64,000 bases of DNA from Anaerolineaceae bacterium (GTDB taxonomy: Bacteria; Chloroflexota; Anaerolineae; Aggregatilineales; Phototrophicaceae): assembly GCA_020634165.1 (NCBI GenBank), contig JACKCF010000002.1:1-64000 (forward strand). The letters run 5' to 3'. Positions within the stretch are counted from its first letter, which is position 1. Every line of letters begins with the position of its first letter. Positions 8,829 to 19,074 of the stretch are shown here, in pieces. The notes below the pieces were generated by a model, which saw nothing but the letters and a program-made list of their open reading frames with translations, was not told where the DNA came from and did not search any database. A program made the position numbers and the translations under genes.

Positions 8829-10540
8829 AAAAAATATATGTTATTATTAGTGTGAGTACCTAACGCGACGTATGTCGAACATGAAACGACCGAATATTGG
8901 GTCGTTTGCGGGTCAGGCTGGCTCTCCAGAGACAGCTTACTTGCCAGCGGCGATTGTCCACCTTCAGCGATCGCCCTCAGATAGACAAACGGTGGCAACA
9001 ACTCCAATCGATTTACTTCACCTTGCACGTTCAAAATGACCTTGCTGACTAACTTTCGCAACACTTCACGCTGAGTCTCCCGATCCAGTTGGGGATACCG
9101 CTCTCCGATTTGGCTCAAAATGTCGAGTGCCATATCCAGATCCTCAATGCGCGAACTGTTTTCCTGATACAACAATTGTAACGCATTTTCGATGCGTTCA
9201 CGTTCTGACTGCACTTCCTGTGCCAGTTTCATGTAGACATCATTGTGCATGCCATGTTGCGTGTAGCCTCGCCAGACGTTGAGTTCCTTGTCTTTGGCCA
9301 GCTCTAATGCCTGCGTGAGCAGCTTCGCTTCCTGCCCCCGCTGCCCGATATAGCGATTCATATCCTGATTATAGATTCGCCGGATGGCAGGCATTCGTTC
9401 AGAATCTACCTGAATACGATGCAGATGCGCGCCAACCTGTTGATCGACATCGGCACAAGTGAAACGGACGTCTGTTCCTGCAATACGGTAGTAACTGGCA
9501 CCACCCCGTGTCCGTTTGACATTCGGTCTGGAGCATGACAGGCGAGTCAGCTTATAGTTAGTGGACTCCAGATAGACCAGTCCCTGCAGCAGATAGAAGT
9601 TACGCTTGCGTGCCAGTGGCTTCTGACGGCGCTTCGCCAGAATCTTCAGTCCCAGTTCAAAATCTTCGGTCGACACCATCGGTTCCCACTGTCCCCGAAT
9701 TGTCTTCGGTTTGATGTCAGCCCAGTCAGTCACGACCCAACCCGCATAAAACCAGTTGTGGAATATCTTCGATAAAGGCTGCACATTGGGTACGAGTTGG
9801 TTACGGCGATTAACGCGGATAAAAGGTGCACCACTTCTCAACGTATAGCCACGTTCTGCCAGTGCCTCACAAATCTCAGGCAGCGATGGACTATCTTGGA
9901 GAAGTAACTCTCAGGCATAACGCCAAATAGGTGCTCGTTCCGGGTCAATCTCGACCCAACGTTTGTAGCGCGTATGCTGGAGTTTATCGGCTTTGTCCGT
10001 CGCATCGAGGCGTACCTCACAGTTGAGATAGCCATCCGGTGCCCGCATCGGCCAGCCACCCTGATACAGCTTGGAGAGCATCCCGGTTTTAACACGGCGA
10101 CCAATCACAGCCGACTCGCGTCTAGCCATACCAAACAGGATATTCAGATACAGACGATCATCTTCATGCGAGGGATCAAGATCCGGGTGAGCGGCAAAGC
10201 GCACCGTCAACCCCATTTCGGTTAATTCATCAATGGCACGCAAGGCTTCCACATCATCACGCCCGAAGCGATCCGGTGTCGAAGCAAAGATATGCGAGAA
10301 CAAACCGCGACGTGCTTTCAGCAGCATTACTGAATAGGCTTTGCGATCCGCCGATGTGCCAGTGAAATTGTCAATGAATTCGGAGACAAAGGGCAGATCA
10401 GAATAATGCTTTAGAAGACTTTGCACATCGCGCCGCTGCCCATCCTGCGAGCGCTGCGGCGCTTGGGCTTCCTCAGTGCTGGTGCGGAGGTAGACCACAT
10501 AGCCCGCTCGCGTGTTGATCTGCTGTTTTCTGCGTGCCAT
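8813..10540 (-). pseudogene. Large serine recombinase interrupted by one in-frame stop
   Basis: The frame spans 576 codons and is open except for a single TGA at 9911-9913 (codon 210). The N-terminal part is a resolvase/invertase catalytic domain (YVVYLRTSTEE with the nucleophile serine near residue 21, then TPDRFGRDDVEALRAIDEL and GMARRESAVIGRRVKTGM). After the stop, the same frame continues with ELLLQDSPSLPEICEALAER, the recombinase domain, a zinc-ribbon-like region and a coiled-coil. In relatives a tryptophan is expected where the stop lies (RYAWELL), so TGG to TGA is the simplest explanation. The two halves could only give a truncated catalytic domain. The recombinase probably once integrated the surrounding accessory patch. 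Confidence 0.85.
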
Positions 10541-10911
10541 AAAAATCCCTATGTCTCTTTCATCTCGCAGAAAGTCTACTGCATTTTCGCAGTACGTAAT
10601 TTTTTCGCAGATTCTGTTGGAAACTCTTCATCGAGCGACTGAGCTGATGTGTGTCTCTCATCCTGTTTGTTCAGCAATTCGGCTATGTCAAAAATTCGTT
10701 TGACAAATATTCGGGTAGAATCTGTGTCAGAAGAGCGCATTTTGAAACCACCAAACAACTTATGAATACGGTCACTTATGGTTCACTGATTCAATATCCA
10801 TAATCACAATATAGTATAAAAATTACTTGTACGCAACAAGATTAGATGATACACTACGCAAAAGTGGCGCATTCATAGCCAAGCATCAAATTTGTAGAAA
10901 GACGATTCAAA
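10541..10911. other. Intergenic region between recombinase and XRE gene
   Basis: About 370 bases separating divergent genes. It must contain both promoters. It has an AT-rich centre (10800-10870). A 54-codon minus-strand frame starting at 10740 was considered but has no supporting features. No repeats were recognised. Confidence 0.4.
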
Positions 10912-11250
10912 ATGGAACCGGATGCCAAAAAGTGGTTTGGAGAACGGGTGCGACGGGCCCGTCTGGATATTGGCCTCAAGCAGGAGGAGTTGGCTGAAAT
11001 ACTTGGAACCAGTCAGGCAGTGGTATCCAATGTGGAAAATGGTGTATCAGCCATTAGTGTGCCTGATTTACCGCGATGGGCCGAGGCCCTGCACAAACCA
11101 ATCATGTACTTCTACGATGAACATGCCCTCGACTGGCAGCGACGTGCCTTAGATACTCTAGCGATGTTTCCAGAGGATCAACTCGAAGTTGTATTGAAAA
11201 TGCTGAAGTATATGGCTCTAGGGATGTATGAAAAGGGTAACCTGAATTGA
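10912..11250 (+). CDS. XRE-family helix-turn-helix regulator
   Basis: A 112-residue protein with a Cro/CI-type helix-turn-helix in its first 65 residues: WFGERVRRARLDIGLKQEEL followed by LGTSQAVVSNVENGVS and IPDLPRWAEALHKP-like helix. The rest is a short helical tail (EDQLEVVLKMLKYMAL) that could mediate dimerisation. It is divergent from the recombinase gene, the usual place for an element's own repressor. The target is not known. The start ATG follows AGAAAGACG, a weak ribosome-binding site. Confidence 0.82.
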   Translation: MEPDAKKWFGERVRRARLDIGLKQEELAEILGTSQAVVSNVENGVSAISVPDLPRWAEALHKPIMYFYDEHALDWQRRALDTLAMFPEDQLEVVLKMLKYMALGMYEKGNLN

Positions 11251-11439
11251 GCCTCAATTGGATCAATCAAGCTGAAATAAGGCATCTGCGCGTTGAAAAA
11301 CAGCCTTCAATCAGATGAGAAGCTTCCCCGCTTGAAAGACACCTTATCCAGACATCGGTTGCAGGAACGCGATGCTCTTAATGGATTTGTTCAATCAAAA
11401 GTCAAAGTAATGACGACCTGCTTGTATGATTGTTAGAAG

Positions 11440-11463
11440 GTAGGGGCAATTTATTGTCCCTAC
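11440..11463. terminator. Hairpin after the carboxylesterase gene
   Basis: GTAGGGGCAAT and ATTGTCCCTAC form an 11-bp stem (one G-U type position) with a two-base turn. It lies just beyond the 3' end of the minus-strand esterase gene, so it probably ends the six-gene sugar operon. There is no strong T-run, so its efficiency is uncertain. Confidence 0.45.
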
Positions 11464-11473
11464 CCTTAGCCGC

Positions 11474-13117
11474 TCATTGACCAAGCGAATTCCAGAAATC
11501 ACAGTTGTGTTCTTCGGAAAAATTCTGCTCCGGAGCAATAGCTCCCGGAATGAATTCAAGAATAGTGTCATCTTCTGCATAGGGTTGCCATTCTGGTAGT
11601 CCATCCCCATTGGGATTGCCTGTATAGGCGAAATTCACCCAGTACTGCATCATGATCTTCGACAACTCATCCTGCTCGGGTGTGAACAGAGACGGATCAC
11701 TGAGGTTGGGCGTACGAAGCACATATGTAATTTCGGCTGCATGAAATGCTCCAAGTTCCAAGTTGTTTAGAAAACCGCCAGCAGCACCAGCGAAACCCAG
11801 CGGAACATTCGTATCACTGAATTCATAGGCATAGATGGGAATAGTCTCACGAACGATGTCATTCAGAGCAAGCGCCGGGCAAGCAAAATATGAATCTGTT
11901 GTCTGTGCTGCTGCAGCCATGGGCGCAGATCCATGGACCTCCGATGAGTAACGCTCCAGGATTTCCGCCGATTGGTCAGGATAGAGGCTTTCAATTCGCT
12001 GAACTAGGTCTTCCTCGGTGATAGGGCTGAATGCGAGGAGCGGGAATAAAATATCAAAAAGTCGCCCCTCATTCTGATTAGAACCGCTGATGAGTGGCAC
12101 TTGATTGAAGTTGTTGCTTGCAAATGCTTCCGACAGGTTTTGAGGGATGATGTGGCCGTCGATAACAGGCCACCATGGTGTGAAATCTTCCAGTCCGCTA
12201 GACAATAGCAATGTTTCAAGCGAAGCATTACGTAAACATTCTGCGGTATCAGAGGTTGTATCGCAACCAATCGTAGTAGTGTAGTCTTCGCCTTTTTGAT
12301 CGACCTGTTCCAATGTCAAAAATGATTGTTGGTGGAGGCAGAGACCGCTCTGGGAAATGGCTCTTACAAACAAGCCAGCAGCGCTAGGAGATACAACCTG
12401 TAGACAAACGCTAGCACCTCCAGCAGACTCCCCGAAGATGGTCACATTTTCAGGATCACCGCCAAAATCCGAGATATGATCCTGCACCCATTGCAAAGCG
12501 AGTTGTTGATCCATCAAGCCGTAATTGCCGGATGCACCAGTCTGCTGATTTACACTGAGGGCAGGATGCACCATAAACCCTAGCAATCCCAAACGATAAT
12601 TAATCGAAACAGCGATGATGTTGTTTTCCGCCGCCAATACGCTGAGATCATATTGATCGCTAGAGCCAGAGACAAAAGCTCCTCCATGAATCCAGACCAT
12701 TACTGGCAGGTTTTCATCTCCGGCCATATTGGGCGGTGTGTAGATATTCAAAAACAAGCAATCTTCTGAACCAACAATGTCACCACCTAGACCGGCAAAA
12801 GCCCCAGTGGTCTGAACACATATATCGCCAAACTCATCGGCTACAAACGGTGTATCCCAAGCTGGATACGGTTCAGGAGCGCGGAAGCGTAAATCACCAA
12901 CAGGAGCCTGAGCGTATGGTATGCCCAAGAAAGTAGCCAAACCATCAGTTTGCTGCCCGATAATTTCGCCCAGTGCGGTCATCACAGATACAGGCTCAAG
13001 TTCTTCGGCGGCTTCAGTCGCCTCCTGTGCCATCAATATCCACGAACTGTGTGATAGCAAAACGAGTAGTACAAGGTAGACAAGGATTTTGGTGTGATGG
13101 TACATATTGAAAACCAT
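11474..13117 (-). CDS. Secreted type B carboxylesterase
   Basis: A 547-residue alpha/beta-hydrolase of the carboxylesterase type B family. It begins with a short charged region and a hydrophobic segment (ILVYLVLLVLLSHSSWILMAQ) that reads as a signal peptide, so it is exported. Family landmarks are GIPYAQAPVGDLRF, SEDCLFLNIYTP, the oxyanion-hole segment WIHGGAFVSG, and the nucleophile elbow FGESAGG. The acid and histidine lie further on. Members hydrolyse ester bonds; in this locus removal of acetyl, feruloyl or similar groups from plant polysaccharide is likely, but the substrate is inference. It is the last gene of the minus-strand operon that begins with the sugar-binding protein. Confidence 0.87.
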   Translation of the reverse strand: MVFNMYHHTKILVYLVLLVLLSHSSWILMAQEATEAAEELEPVSVMTALGEIIGQQTDGLATFLGIPYAQAPVGDLRFRAPEPYPAWDTPFVADEFGDICVQTTGAFAGLGGDIVGSEDCLFLNIYTPPNMAGDENLPVMVWIHGGAFVSGSSDQYDLSVLAAENNIIAVSINYRLGLLGFMVHPALSVNQQTGASGNYGLMDQQLALQWVQDHISDFGGDPENVTIFGESAGGASVCLQVVSPSAAGLFVRAISQSGLCLHQQSFLTLEQVDQKGEDYTTTIGCDTTSDTAECLRNASLETLLLSSGLEDFTPWWPVIDGHIIPQNLSEAFASNNFNQVPLISGSNQNEGRLFDILFPLLAFSPITEEDLVQRIESLYPDQSAEILERYSSEVHGSAPMAAAAQTTDSYFACPALALNDIVRETIPIYAYEFSDTNVPLGFAGAAGGFLNNLELGAFHAAEITYVLRTPNLSDPSLFTPEQDELSKIMMQYWVNFAYTGNPNGDGLPEWQPYAEDDTILEFIPGAIAPEQNFSEEHNCDFWNSLGQ

Positions 13118-13197
13118 AATCGAGGTTTCTCCGAGCGTGAAATTTACAAAGTTGATTAAACAGCTCGTTTGAACAGCGATCGGATAACGAAGATAGA

Positions 13198-15873
13198 TTA
13201 TTCGTCAAGTGCTGCTAAACTCTCTGCAACAGCCTGCAAGCGCTTTGGTTCAAATGCGGGTAGTGTGATTTTCCCGACCTTTCTAAGCGATACTTGCTGA
13301 ACAATAGCAAGCATCTCAGGGTTCTCGAACAAGCCCGGAAGATGTTGTTTTAAAATGTCACGAGCAACTTCATTGGCGAGTAGTTCAGCAACTGTTGAGT
13401 CCAGTGAATAGGATGGAACTCGTTTGGTTTCCGACATATCAGGCTTATAATCAACCAATAATTCATCATGAATTTCTGCGTAGAAGCTGCGATTCTTATC
13501 AAATTCAGTCGTATCGCCGATGATGGTGAAACTATCCGCCAATCGAATATCCTGAGACGATGAACCGACCAGCACATCTATTTCACCGGGTTCAACAACC
13601 CATGTCATTTTCGTATTGAGAAAGGCTAGCTGGCTCAGTTGTACTAAGAAGTGAACCTTGCGACTTTGTCCAACCTTAAGATGGATACGTCTAAAGCCGA
13701 CTAGCTCTTTCACGGGTCTGGCGACTGACGCGAGTTTATCAACCATGTATAACTGCACGACTTCATCACCATCCAAATGCCCGATATTGCTTATGACGCA
13801 AGAAATCTCAACAGAGCCGTCACCTGTTATCTCGGGGGTGTCAATCAACAGATCGGAATAAGCGAATTGGGTGTAGGAAAGACCATGACCAAAGACATAG
13901 AGCGGTTGATCTGTGCCGTCCATGTATCCATTCGGTGCCGACCAGGGCCAGTATCCTCGTCCTTCATATCCAGAACCGCGTTGATGTGCGTAATAGACTG
14001 GTAGTTGCCCGGTAGCACGTGCCGCCGTCATGGGGAGCTTGCCACCGGGGTTATGATCTCCAAAGAGAACATCTGCGATAGCTGTACCAGCCATTTGTCC
14101 GAGATTCCAAGCCTGTACAATTGCCGGAACATTTTCCGCAATCCAGGGACTACTTAATGATCTTGGACTCACATTAACAAGCACGACGGGGCTCCCTGTT
14201 GCGACAACGGCCTTCACTAGGTCTTCTTGCACGCCGGGTAGCCCGATGTCTGAATTATCCATGCCTTCGCCCATTGTGCAGTTGCCGTTATGCCAACCTT
14301 CTCTATCACCCACAACCAGAATCACTAAGTCTGCATCTTGGGATAGTTGTACAGCTTCGTCAAAACCAGACCGATCAAGATTCCCCAAACCACAACCCTC
14401 AGCATATGAAACGCTTGCATCAGAAATTTTCTTTACAATCGCATCATATACCGTGAGTGCATTGGGATACAGGCTAGCAAGCTTATCTTCAAGAGACGCG
14501 GGGATATGATCGGGTTCAGCAGCTTTTTGTGATGCAACATCTCCATCAATGTCTACGGTCTGAGGCCCGGTACCAACACCGTCACTGACTTCAAGCGCGG
14601 CAGCATAGGAGTAACTACCAAACAGGTTACGCAAATCTTTGGCACATGGGCCGATGACCGCGACATTCCGTAACTCGGTTGAGATCGGCAACAAACTCGC
14701 CCGATTTTCTAGTAGCACAATCGCTTCCTGTGCTAGTTGGTAAGATAGGGCTTCATCTGCAGTTTGACCGAGTGCTATAGAAATTCGGCTACTATTAGGA
14801 TACGGATTCTCAAATAGACCCAGCCTGAATTTGAGTTCCAGCACCCGACGAACTGAGCGGTCAAGAATTGCCATCGGCAATTTGCCCGTTTCCACTGCAT
14901 CTAACATACTCTTCCCATAAGTGGCGATCTCAGGTGCTTCTACATCCATACCGGCTTGTAGTGCCCTGAGTCCAGCTTCGGTGTAGTCAGAGACGATATT
15001 CAACGGAACGACAAGTTTGTTGATTGAACCATAATCAGAAATGACCATGCCATCAAAGCCGAGTTCGCCACGCAACAGGTCGGTCAATATTTCAGGAGAT
15101 GCCGTAATCGGAATCCCATCTAATGTGCTGTATGAGTTCATAACTGCGGCGAGATGAGCATCTTGGATTGCTGCGGCAAATGGTTTGGCATAAACTTCGA
15201 GCAAATCACGCGGTGCGATCCGCTCTGACGTGGTATTCATTGCACCTTCAGTCATTGCATAGCCGAGAAAGTGTTTTCCTGTTGCAGCTACGCCATTCTT
15301 AAGATTCTCGCCCTGAACACCTTTTACGAACGCGACGCTCATGCGTGCGGATAATGTCGGGTCTTCACCATATGTCTCGCCAATACGACCCCAGCGTGGA
15401 TCACGTGCCACATCCATTACTGGTGACAAAATATGACGGATGCCAAGCGGTACAAGTTGTTTGGAAATTACTCGCCCCATTGCCTCGACACTATCGGAAT
15501 CCCAAGTGGCAGCAAGTGCTATGGGACTCGGAAAATTTGTTGCTCCGACAAGCATCGCACCAGATAGTGCCTCACAATGCACGATTGCTGGAATACCTAA
15601 TTCTGTTTCGTTAACCAGAAATCGCTGGGCTTGCTCAACGAGATCAATATTCTGCTCAATGGATGTACCAGACGATATGGAAAGTGCAAGGTGTCCCATG
15701 CCTTGTCCCATCAGCGTCAATCGTTGCTCATGCTGCATAAATGTCAGATGGTTACAATTGAGTTGTGCCAATTTCTGCTCTGGCGACATGCGCGACAGCA
15801 AATCCTCTACGCGCTCGGGGATCGATACAAGTGGATTTTTATAGATTGGGCGTTCTTTTGCGGAGCCAGTCAT
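13198..15873 (-). CDS. GH3 beta-glucosidase/beta-xylosidase
   Basis: An 891-residue family 3 glycoside hydrolase with no signal peptide, so it acts in the cytoplasm on imported oligosaccharides. The TIM-barrel shows the substrate-binding residues in ARDPRWGRIGETYGED (about 156-171), KHF at 200-202, and the nucleophile aspartate in MVISDYG at about residue 280. The second alpha/beta sandwich domain carries QEAIVLLEN and VAVIGPCAKD. A fibronectin-III-like domain follows, and then a C-terminal helical extension of about 120 residues seen in some family members. Exo-acting removal of beta-linked glucose, xylose or related sugars is the family reaction; the specificity is not readable from the sequence. 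It sits between GH43 and the esterase in one operon. Confidence 0.9.
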   Translation of the reverse strand: MTGSAKERPIYKNPLVSIPERVEDLLSRMSPEQKLAQLNCNHLTFMQHEQRLTLMGQGMGHLALSISSGTSIEQNIDLVEQAQRFLVNETELGIPAIVHCEALSGAMLVGATNFPSPIALAATWDSDSVEAMGRVISKQLVPLGIRHILSPVMDVARDPRWGRIGETYGEDPTLSARMSVAFVKGVQGENLKNGVAATGKHFLGYAMTEGAMNTTSERIAPRDLLEVYAKPFAAAIQDAHLAAVMNSYSTLDGIPITASPEILTDLLRGELGFDGMVISDYGSINKLVVPLNIVSDYTEAGLRALQAGMDVEAPEIATYGKSMLDAVETGKLPMAILDRSVRRVLELKFRLGLFENPYPNSSRISIALGQTADEALSYQLAQEAIVLLENRASLLPISTELRNVAVIGPCAKDLRNLFGSYSYAAALEVSDGVGTGPQTVDIDGDVASQKAAEPDHIPASLEDKLASLYPNALTVYDAIVKKISDASVSYAEGCGLGNLDRSGFDEAVQLSQDADLVILVVGDREGWHNGNCTMGEGMDNSDIGLPGVQEDLVKAVVATGSPVVLVNVSPRSLSSPWIAENVPAIVQAWNLGQMAGTAIADVLFGDHNPGGKLPMTAARATGQLPVYYAHQRGSGYEGRGYWPWSAPNGYMDGTDQPLYVFGHGLSYTQFAYSDLLIDTPEITGDGSVEISCVISNIGHLDGDEVVQLYMVDKLASVARPVKELVGFRRIHLKVGQSRKVHFLVQLSQLAFLNTKMTWVVEPGEIDVLVGSSSQDIRLADSFTIIGDTTEFDKNRSFYAEIHDELLVDYKPDMSETKRVPSYSLDSTVAELLANEVARDILKQHLPGLFENPEMLAIVQQVSLRKVGKITLPAFEPKRLQAVAESLAALDE

Positions 15874-15947
15874 TTGTTCATTCCTGCCTTGAGTTCAACG
15901 TATACGATAGTAAGCATGATGTCTGAGCAAATTATTTATCCACCAGC

Positions 15948-16994
15948 TCAATGGTAATCTTCTATGCGCCATTCATCTTTCCAGTCCAGATACACCATTT
16001 CGCCGTCGAATCGTATCGGAAGCCATACATAATCTGCGATGGAGGTATCGGGATAGGCGGGCAAGTTTATGGCATCTGGAATTTGATCGGACTGTTCTTC
16101 TCCAAACAATACAGCGAACGAGGCCATGGCTTCTGGCCCCTCCACAGTGTTATTCGGTAGCCAGCGATCAGCCAAGGCAATATACAAATCCTTCTTGTGA
16201 GGATGTTTAAAAACGGAACTAATTTGGGAGCGATAAGATGTGAGCGTCGAATCGTCTGGATGGGGATTGCCAATAATAGTCCATGGGCCATGATAGCTTT
16301 GGGCACAGGCAACTTCGGATGGATTGGGGAAGTAACCAGTGGTGCCAGACGTCAATAAATAATGTAATCCTTTACGACGGAAGTAAGCGGGCGCTTCTCG
16401 AACGTATGGTGGATGACCATTGGGGAAGTGTGTGGAGTAATAGCCTGTCACCCCTGTGTAGTCGTCGCTGAGGTCAGCACAAATGAGTTCACTGTGAACC
16501 CGCTCAAAATAATAGTACGCTTTACCATCATCTGGAGATACAACGAGATCAAAATCACCGGCGTTCATGCCCAATGGCCGCAGACCTGTTTGGACGATTG
16601 TATATGGGCCAAGAATTGAATCAGCAACTAATATTGTTGATTCTTGCGTGTTACCCTCACCCATGATTTTGAGCCAGCAAACATATTTGCGGGTTCGCTG
16701 GTTGTAGATGATATGAGGACGATCCACATACTTTGATGGATGCAGAGGAGAATCTTCATCCCCTGAATCTGGCGGTACGATCAGTCCGAGGTCTTCCCAG
16801 TTATACAAATCTTTTGAGGAATAACAGCGTACTCCCCAGTGCCAGATACCGCTATTCTCCTTGGATTTTTCTTTGTTTTCGCCATACCAGTAGAAGGTAT
16901 CATCGACGTAAATGATTGACCCGCCATGTGCCTGTATCCGATTGCCGTTGGTATCCAGCCAAATCTGTCCGGGTTTGATTGATTTATATGTCAT
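15948..16994 (-). CDS. GH43-like five-bladed beta-propeller glycosidase
   Basis: A 348-residue protein starting with a family 43 type blade (IQAHGGSIIYVDDTFYWYGE) and continuing DGKAYYYFERVHSE and VREAPAYFRRKGLHYLLTSGTTGY, where the R-E-A-P-A segment resembles the catalytic acid blade of GH43 and related GH117/GH130-like propellers. Closest by appearance to the GH43 subfamilies that contain exo-beta-1,3-galactanases and arabinofuranosidase-like enzymes. No signal peptide is seen. It lies between the ABC permease and GH3 genes on the same strand, so it probably trims imported or side-chain sugars. Exact bond cleaved is unknown. Confidence 0.8.
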   Translation of the reverse strand: MTYKSIKPGQIWLDTNGNRIQAHGGSIIYVDDTFYWYGENKEKSKENSGIWHWGVRCYSSKDLYNWEDLGLIVPPDSGDEDSPLHPSKYVDRPHIIYNQRTRKYVCWLKIMGEGNTQESTILVADSILGPYTIVQTGLRPLGMNAGDFDLVVSPDDGKAYYYFERVHSELICADLSDDYTGVTGYYSTHFPNGHPPYVREAPAYFRRKGLHYLLTSGTTGYFPNPSEVACAQSYHGPWTIIGNPHPDDSTLTSYRSQISSVFKHPHKKDLYIALADRWLPNNTVEGPEAMASFAVLFGEEQSDQIPDAINLPAYPDTSIADYVWLPIRFDGEMVYLDWKDEWRIEDYH

Positions 16995-17137
16995 ATATTC
17001 GCTACAACCTACTCAATGAAGGAATTGCCATCAGTAATTGCCTTGACTTCGCCTCAAAAAAGTCCGATTTTCTTCAATGTTATGCATCCTGTTCTGGCAC
17101 AATAATCGTGATCGCAAGCTTTCAAATGCAGGCAGCA

Positions 17138-17989
17138 TCATCCTTTCACGCCGCCTGTAGAAAGGCTGGAGATGATTCGGTTCTGAGCAAATATGTAGAC
17201 AATAAGCAAGGGCAAGCTTGTGAGAACAACATGGGCAAAGATCAAATGCCAGTTCTTGGATGAGTACTGTGCGCCTGTTGCTGAGAATCTATACAGGGCG
17301 AGCGGCAGTGTCTGAAGTTCGTTACTAGGCATAAGGAATGAGGCAAAGAAAAACTCATTCCAAACGCTAATCAATAGCAGGATTGCATTTACAAACAAAA
17401 TAGGTGTAAGGAGTGGGAGTATGATGTTCCAGAAGATTCGGATCTTTGAGGCACCATCAATTGCAGCAGCTTCTTCAAAGTCAATTGGCAAGCTACGAAT
17501 GAACCCAGTCGTCAGGAAGATCATGCCGCCAAGTCGTGTACCAATTGTCACCAGCAGATAGCCGATTCGGGTTCCATCGATGCCTAAATTCTGGAGCAAG
17601 AAAATCGTTGGTAATAGCGCTGGGGGTAGCAAAATCGACAGGGCAGCGATGAAATACGTCACCTTGAGAATGTTTGAACGTGATCGTGCATAGGCCCACG
17701 CTGCTGCTGCACCTAATAATATGACGACGATGATGGTAGGTAACGTGACTAGAAGGCTATTCGTCAGTCCAGTGAGGTAGTTACCCTCTTCAATAACGGT
17801 GGTGTAATTCTCTACTATTCGCCACTGCTGAGGCAGGCTTGTCGAGAGTAACCCTGCTTCTGTGAGTGGCTTGAATGAGTTGACAACCAACATCCACAGA
17901 GGTAGACCTACCCATAAAATAGCAACAAGAGTCAGTGCCAAATACTTGGTAATGGATATTATGCTTGAATGGAAGATTTTATCTGTCAT
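17138..17989 (-). CDS. ABC sugar transporter inner-membrane subunit, MalG/CUT1 type
   Basis: A 283-residue permease with six predicted membrane segments. The cytoplasmic coupling (EAA) loop reads DFEEAAAIDGASKIRIFWNIILPLL, typical of carbohydrate uptake transporter family 1, MalG side. It overlaps the end of the upstream MalF-type gene by four bases (ATGA), so the two are translationally coupled and form a heterodimeric channel. No ATP-binding subunit is encoded nearby; in CUT1 systems a shared MsmK/MalK-type ATPase often serves several transporters. Probably imports oligosaccharides for the GH43, GH3 and GH78 enzymes. Confidence 0.9.
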   Translation of the reverse strand: MTDKIFHSSIISITKYLALTLVAILWVGLPLWMLVVNSFKPLTEAGLLSTSLPQQWRIVENYTTVIEEGNYLTGLTNSLLVTLPTIIVVILLGAAAAWAYARSRSNILKVTYFIAALSILLPPALLPTIFLLQNLGIDGTRIGYLLVTIGTRLGGMIFLTTGFIRSLPIDFEEAAAIDGASKIRIFWNIILPLLTPILFVNAILLLISVWNEFFFASFLMPSNELQTLPLALYRFSATGAQYSSKNWHLIFAHVVLTSLPLLIVYIFAQNRIISSLSTGGVKG

Positions 17990-18933
17990 TGCATGGATAC
18001 CTCACGGCGGCGGAGATAGGTGACGAGTGGAACTGCGGTGAAGATCACGATTAACGTAATCACAAGGCTTAACGCGCTGCCAGTTCCAAAGTACCCACCA
18101 GTCCATTGCTGTTGCATTGCCAGGTTGAGTACCCTCGTAGCAGTTCCCGGACCACCTCGAGTGGTGGCTGCCGGGATGTCGTATGCACTAATGGCTCCCA
18201 ACAAGGTTGTCACAATAGTGAAAGTAAAGGCAGGTGCTAAAAGTGGGAGGCGGATGCTTGTTAAGCGTTGCCACACAGAAGCCCCGTCGATTGTTGCTGC
18301 CTCCAATAGTTCTTTGGGGATCGCGTTCAGACCTGCAATGTAGACAAGCGTCGCGATGCCACTCCACTTCCATGCATCTGTGAAGGCGACCGCGAGCAGT
18401 GCTGTCCGTGCATCACCAAACCACGCATGGCTAAATCCCGGAACGAAGATTGCAATAATCTGGTTGATAGGCCCATTGGGGCTCAGCATGGCATACCAGA
18501 TAAAACCTGCAGCAACGGACGAAATCAGAACGGGGATGAAGAATATTGAACGAAAAACAGAATTAATAAAATTCGTTTGTTCTAAAGCCAGAGCCAAAAG
18601 TAAGCTAACGACATTCTGCACCATCATAGCTACAATTGCATAGGCCACTGTAATGCTGATGGCTTCAAGAAGGATGCCTTGACGTTGTAAAATTTCAAAG
18701 TTGTATAGGCCATTCCAGTCAATCTTGCTGCTATAGGTACTCCAATTGGTAAACGCAAGCCGAAAGTTGAGTAAGAATGGAAGGACAAAGAATAGACCAA
18801 CAAAGACGATAGCTGGAAGCGCGAATGGCCACCACATGCCCCCCGGCTGGAAACGTCTGCTTCTCTGGGAAGGGTTTTTGACCTTACCAGTATCCCCTTG
18901 TCCTGTTTTTTGGGGTCGCTGTATTACACTCAT
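17986..18933 (-). CDS. ABC sugar transporter inner-membrane subunit, MalF/CUT1 type
   Basis: A 315-residue permease with a charged N-terminal tail (residues 1-35), then six membrane segments starting WWPFALPAIVFVGLFFVLPF. The EAA loop ELLEAATIDGASVWQRLTSIRLPLL lies in the second half. This is the MalF/UgpA partner of the MalG-type gene directly downstream. It follows the binding-protein gene on the same strand with about 140 bases between, in the order binding protein, MalF, MalG that is usual for CUT1 loci. Confidence 0.9.
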   Translation of the reverse strand: MSVIQRPQKTGQGDTGKVKNPSQRSRRFQPGGMWWPFALPAIVFVGLFFVLPFLLNFRLAFTNWSTYSSKIDWNGLYNFEILQRQGILLEAISITVAYAIVAMMVQNVVSLLLALALEQTNFINSVFRSIFFIPVLISSVAAGFIWYAMLSPNGPINQIIAIFVPGFSHAWFGDARTALLAVAFTDAWKWSGIATLVYIAGLNAIPKELLEAATIDGASVWQRLTSIRLPLLAPAFTFTIVTTLLGAISAYDIPAATTRGGPGTATRVLNLAMQQQWTGGYFGTGSALSLVITLIVIFTAVPLVTYLRRREVSMQ

Positions 18934-19074
18934 TCGCTGCCTCCAGTCTGTGCAGTTATTTTTGTTGATTCAACAGGGCGTTCAACATATGCTGCAAAGT
19001 ATTTTGCCTGCTTACTGAATAGGGCAAAGGTAACCTTTGATCCCTTTGCCCTGTTGAACCATCTTATCGGTTAT

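Noticed and set aside
9911..9913. TGA as a tryptophan codon (alternative code)
   Set aside because: Many intact genes in the window end in TGA, for example the MFS, lacI-operon and imuA' genes, so TGA is a stop here.
10576..10758. A minus-strand frame of 54-60 codons just upstream of the recombinase gene
   Set aside because: No ribosome-binding site, no family resemblance and only a weak start; probably chance in a promoter region.
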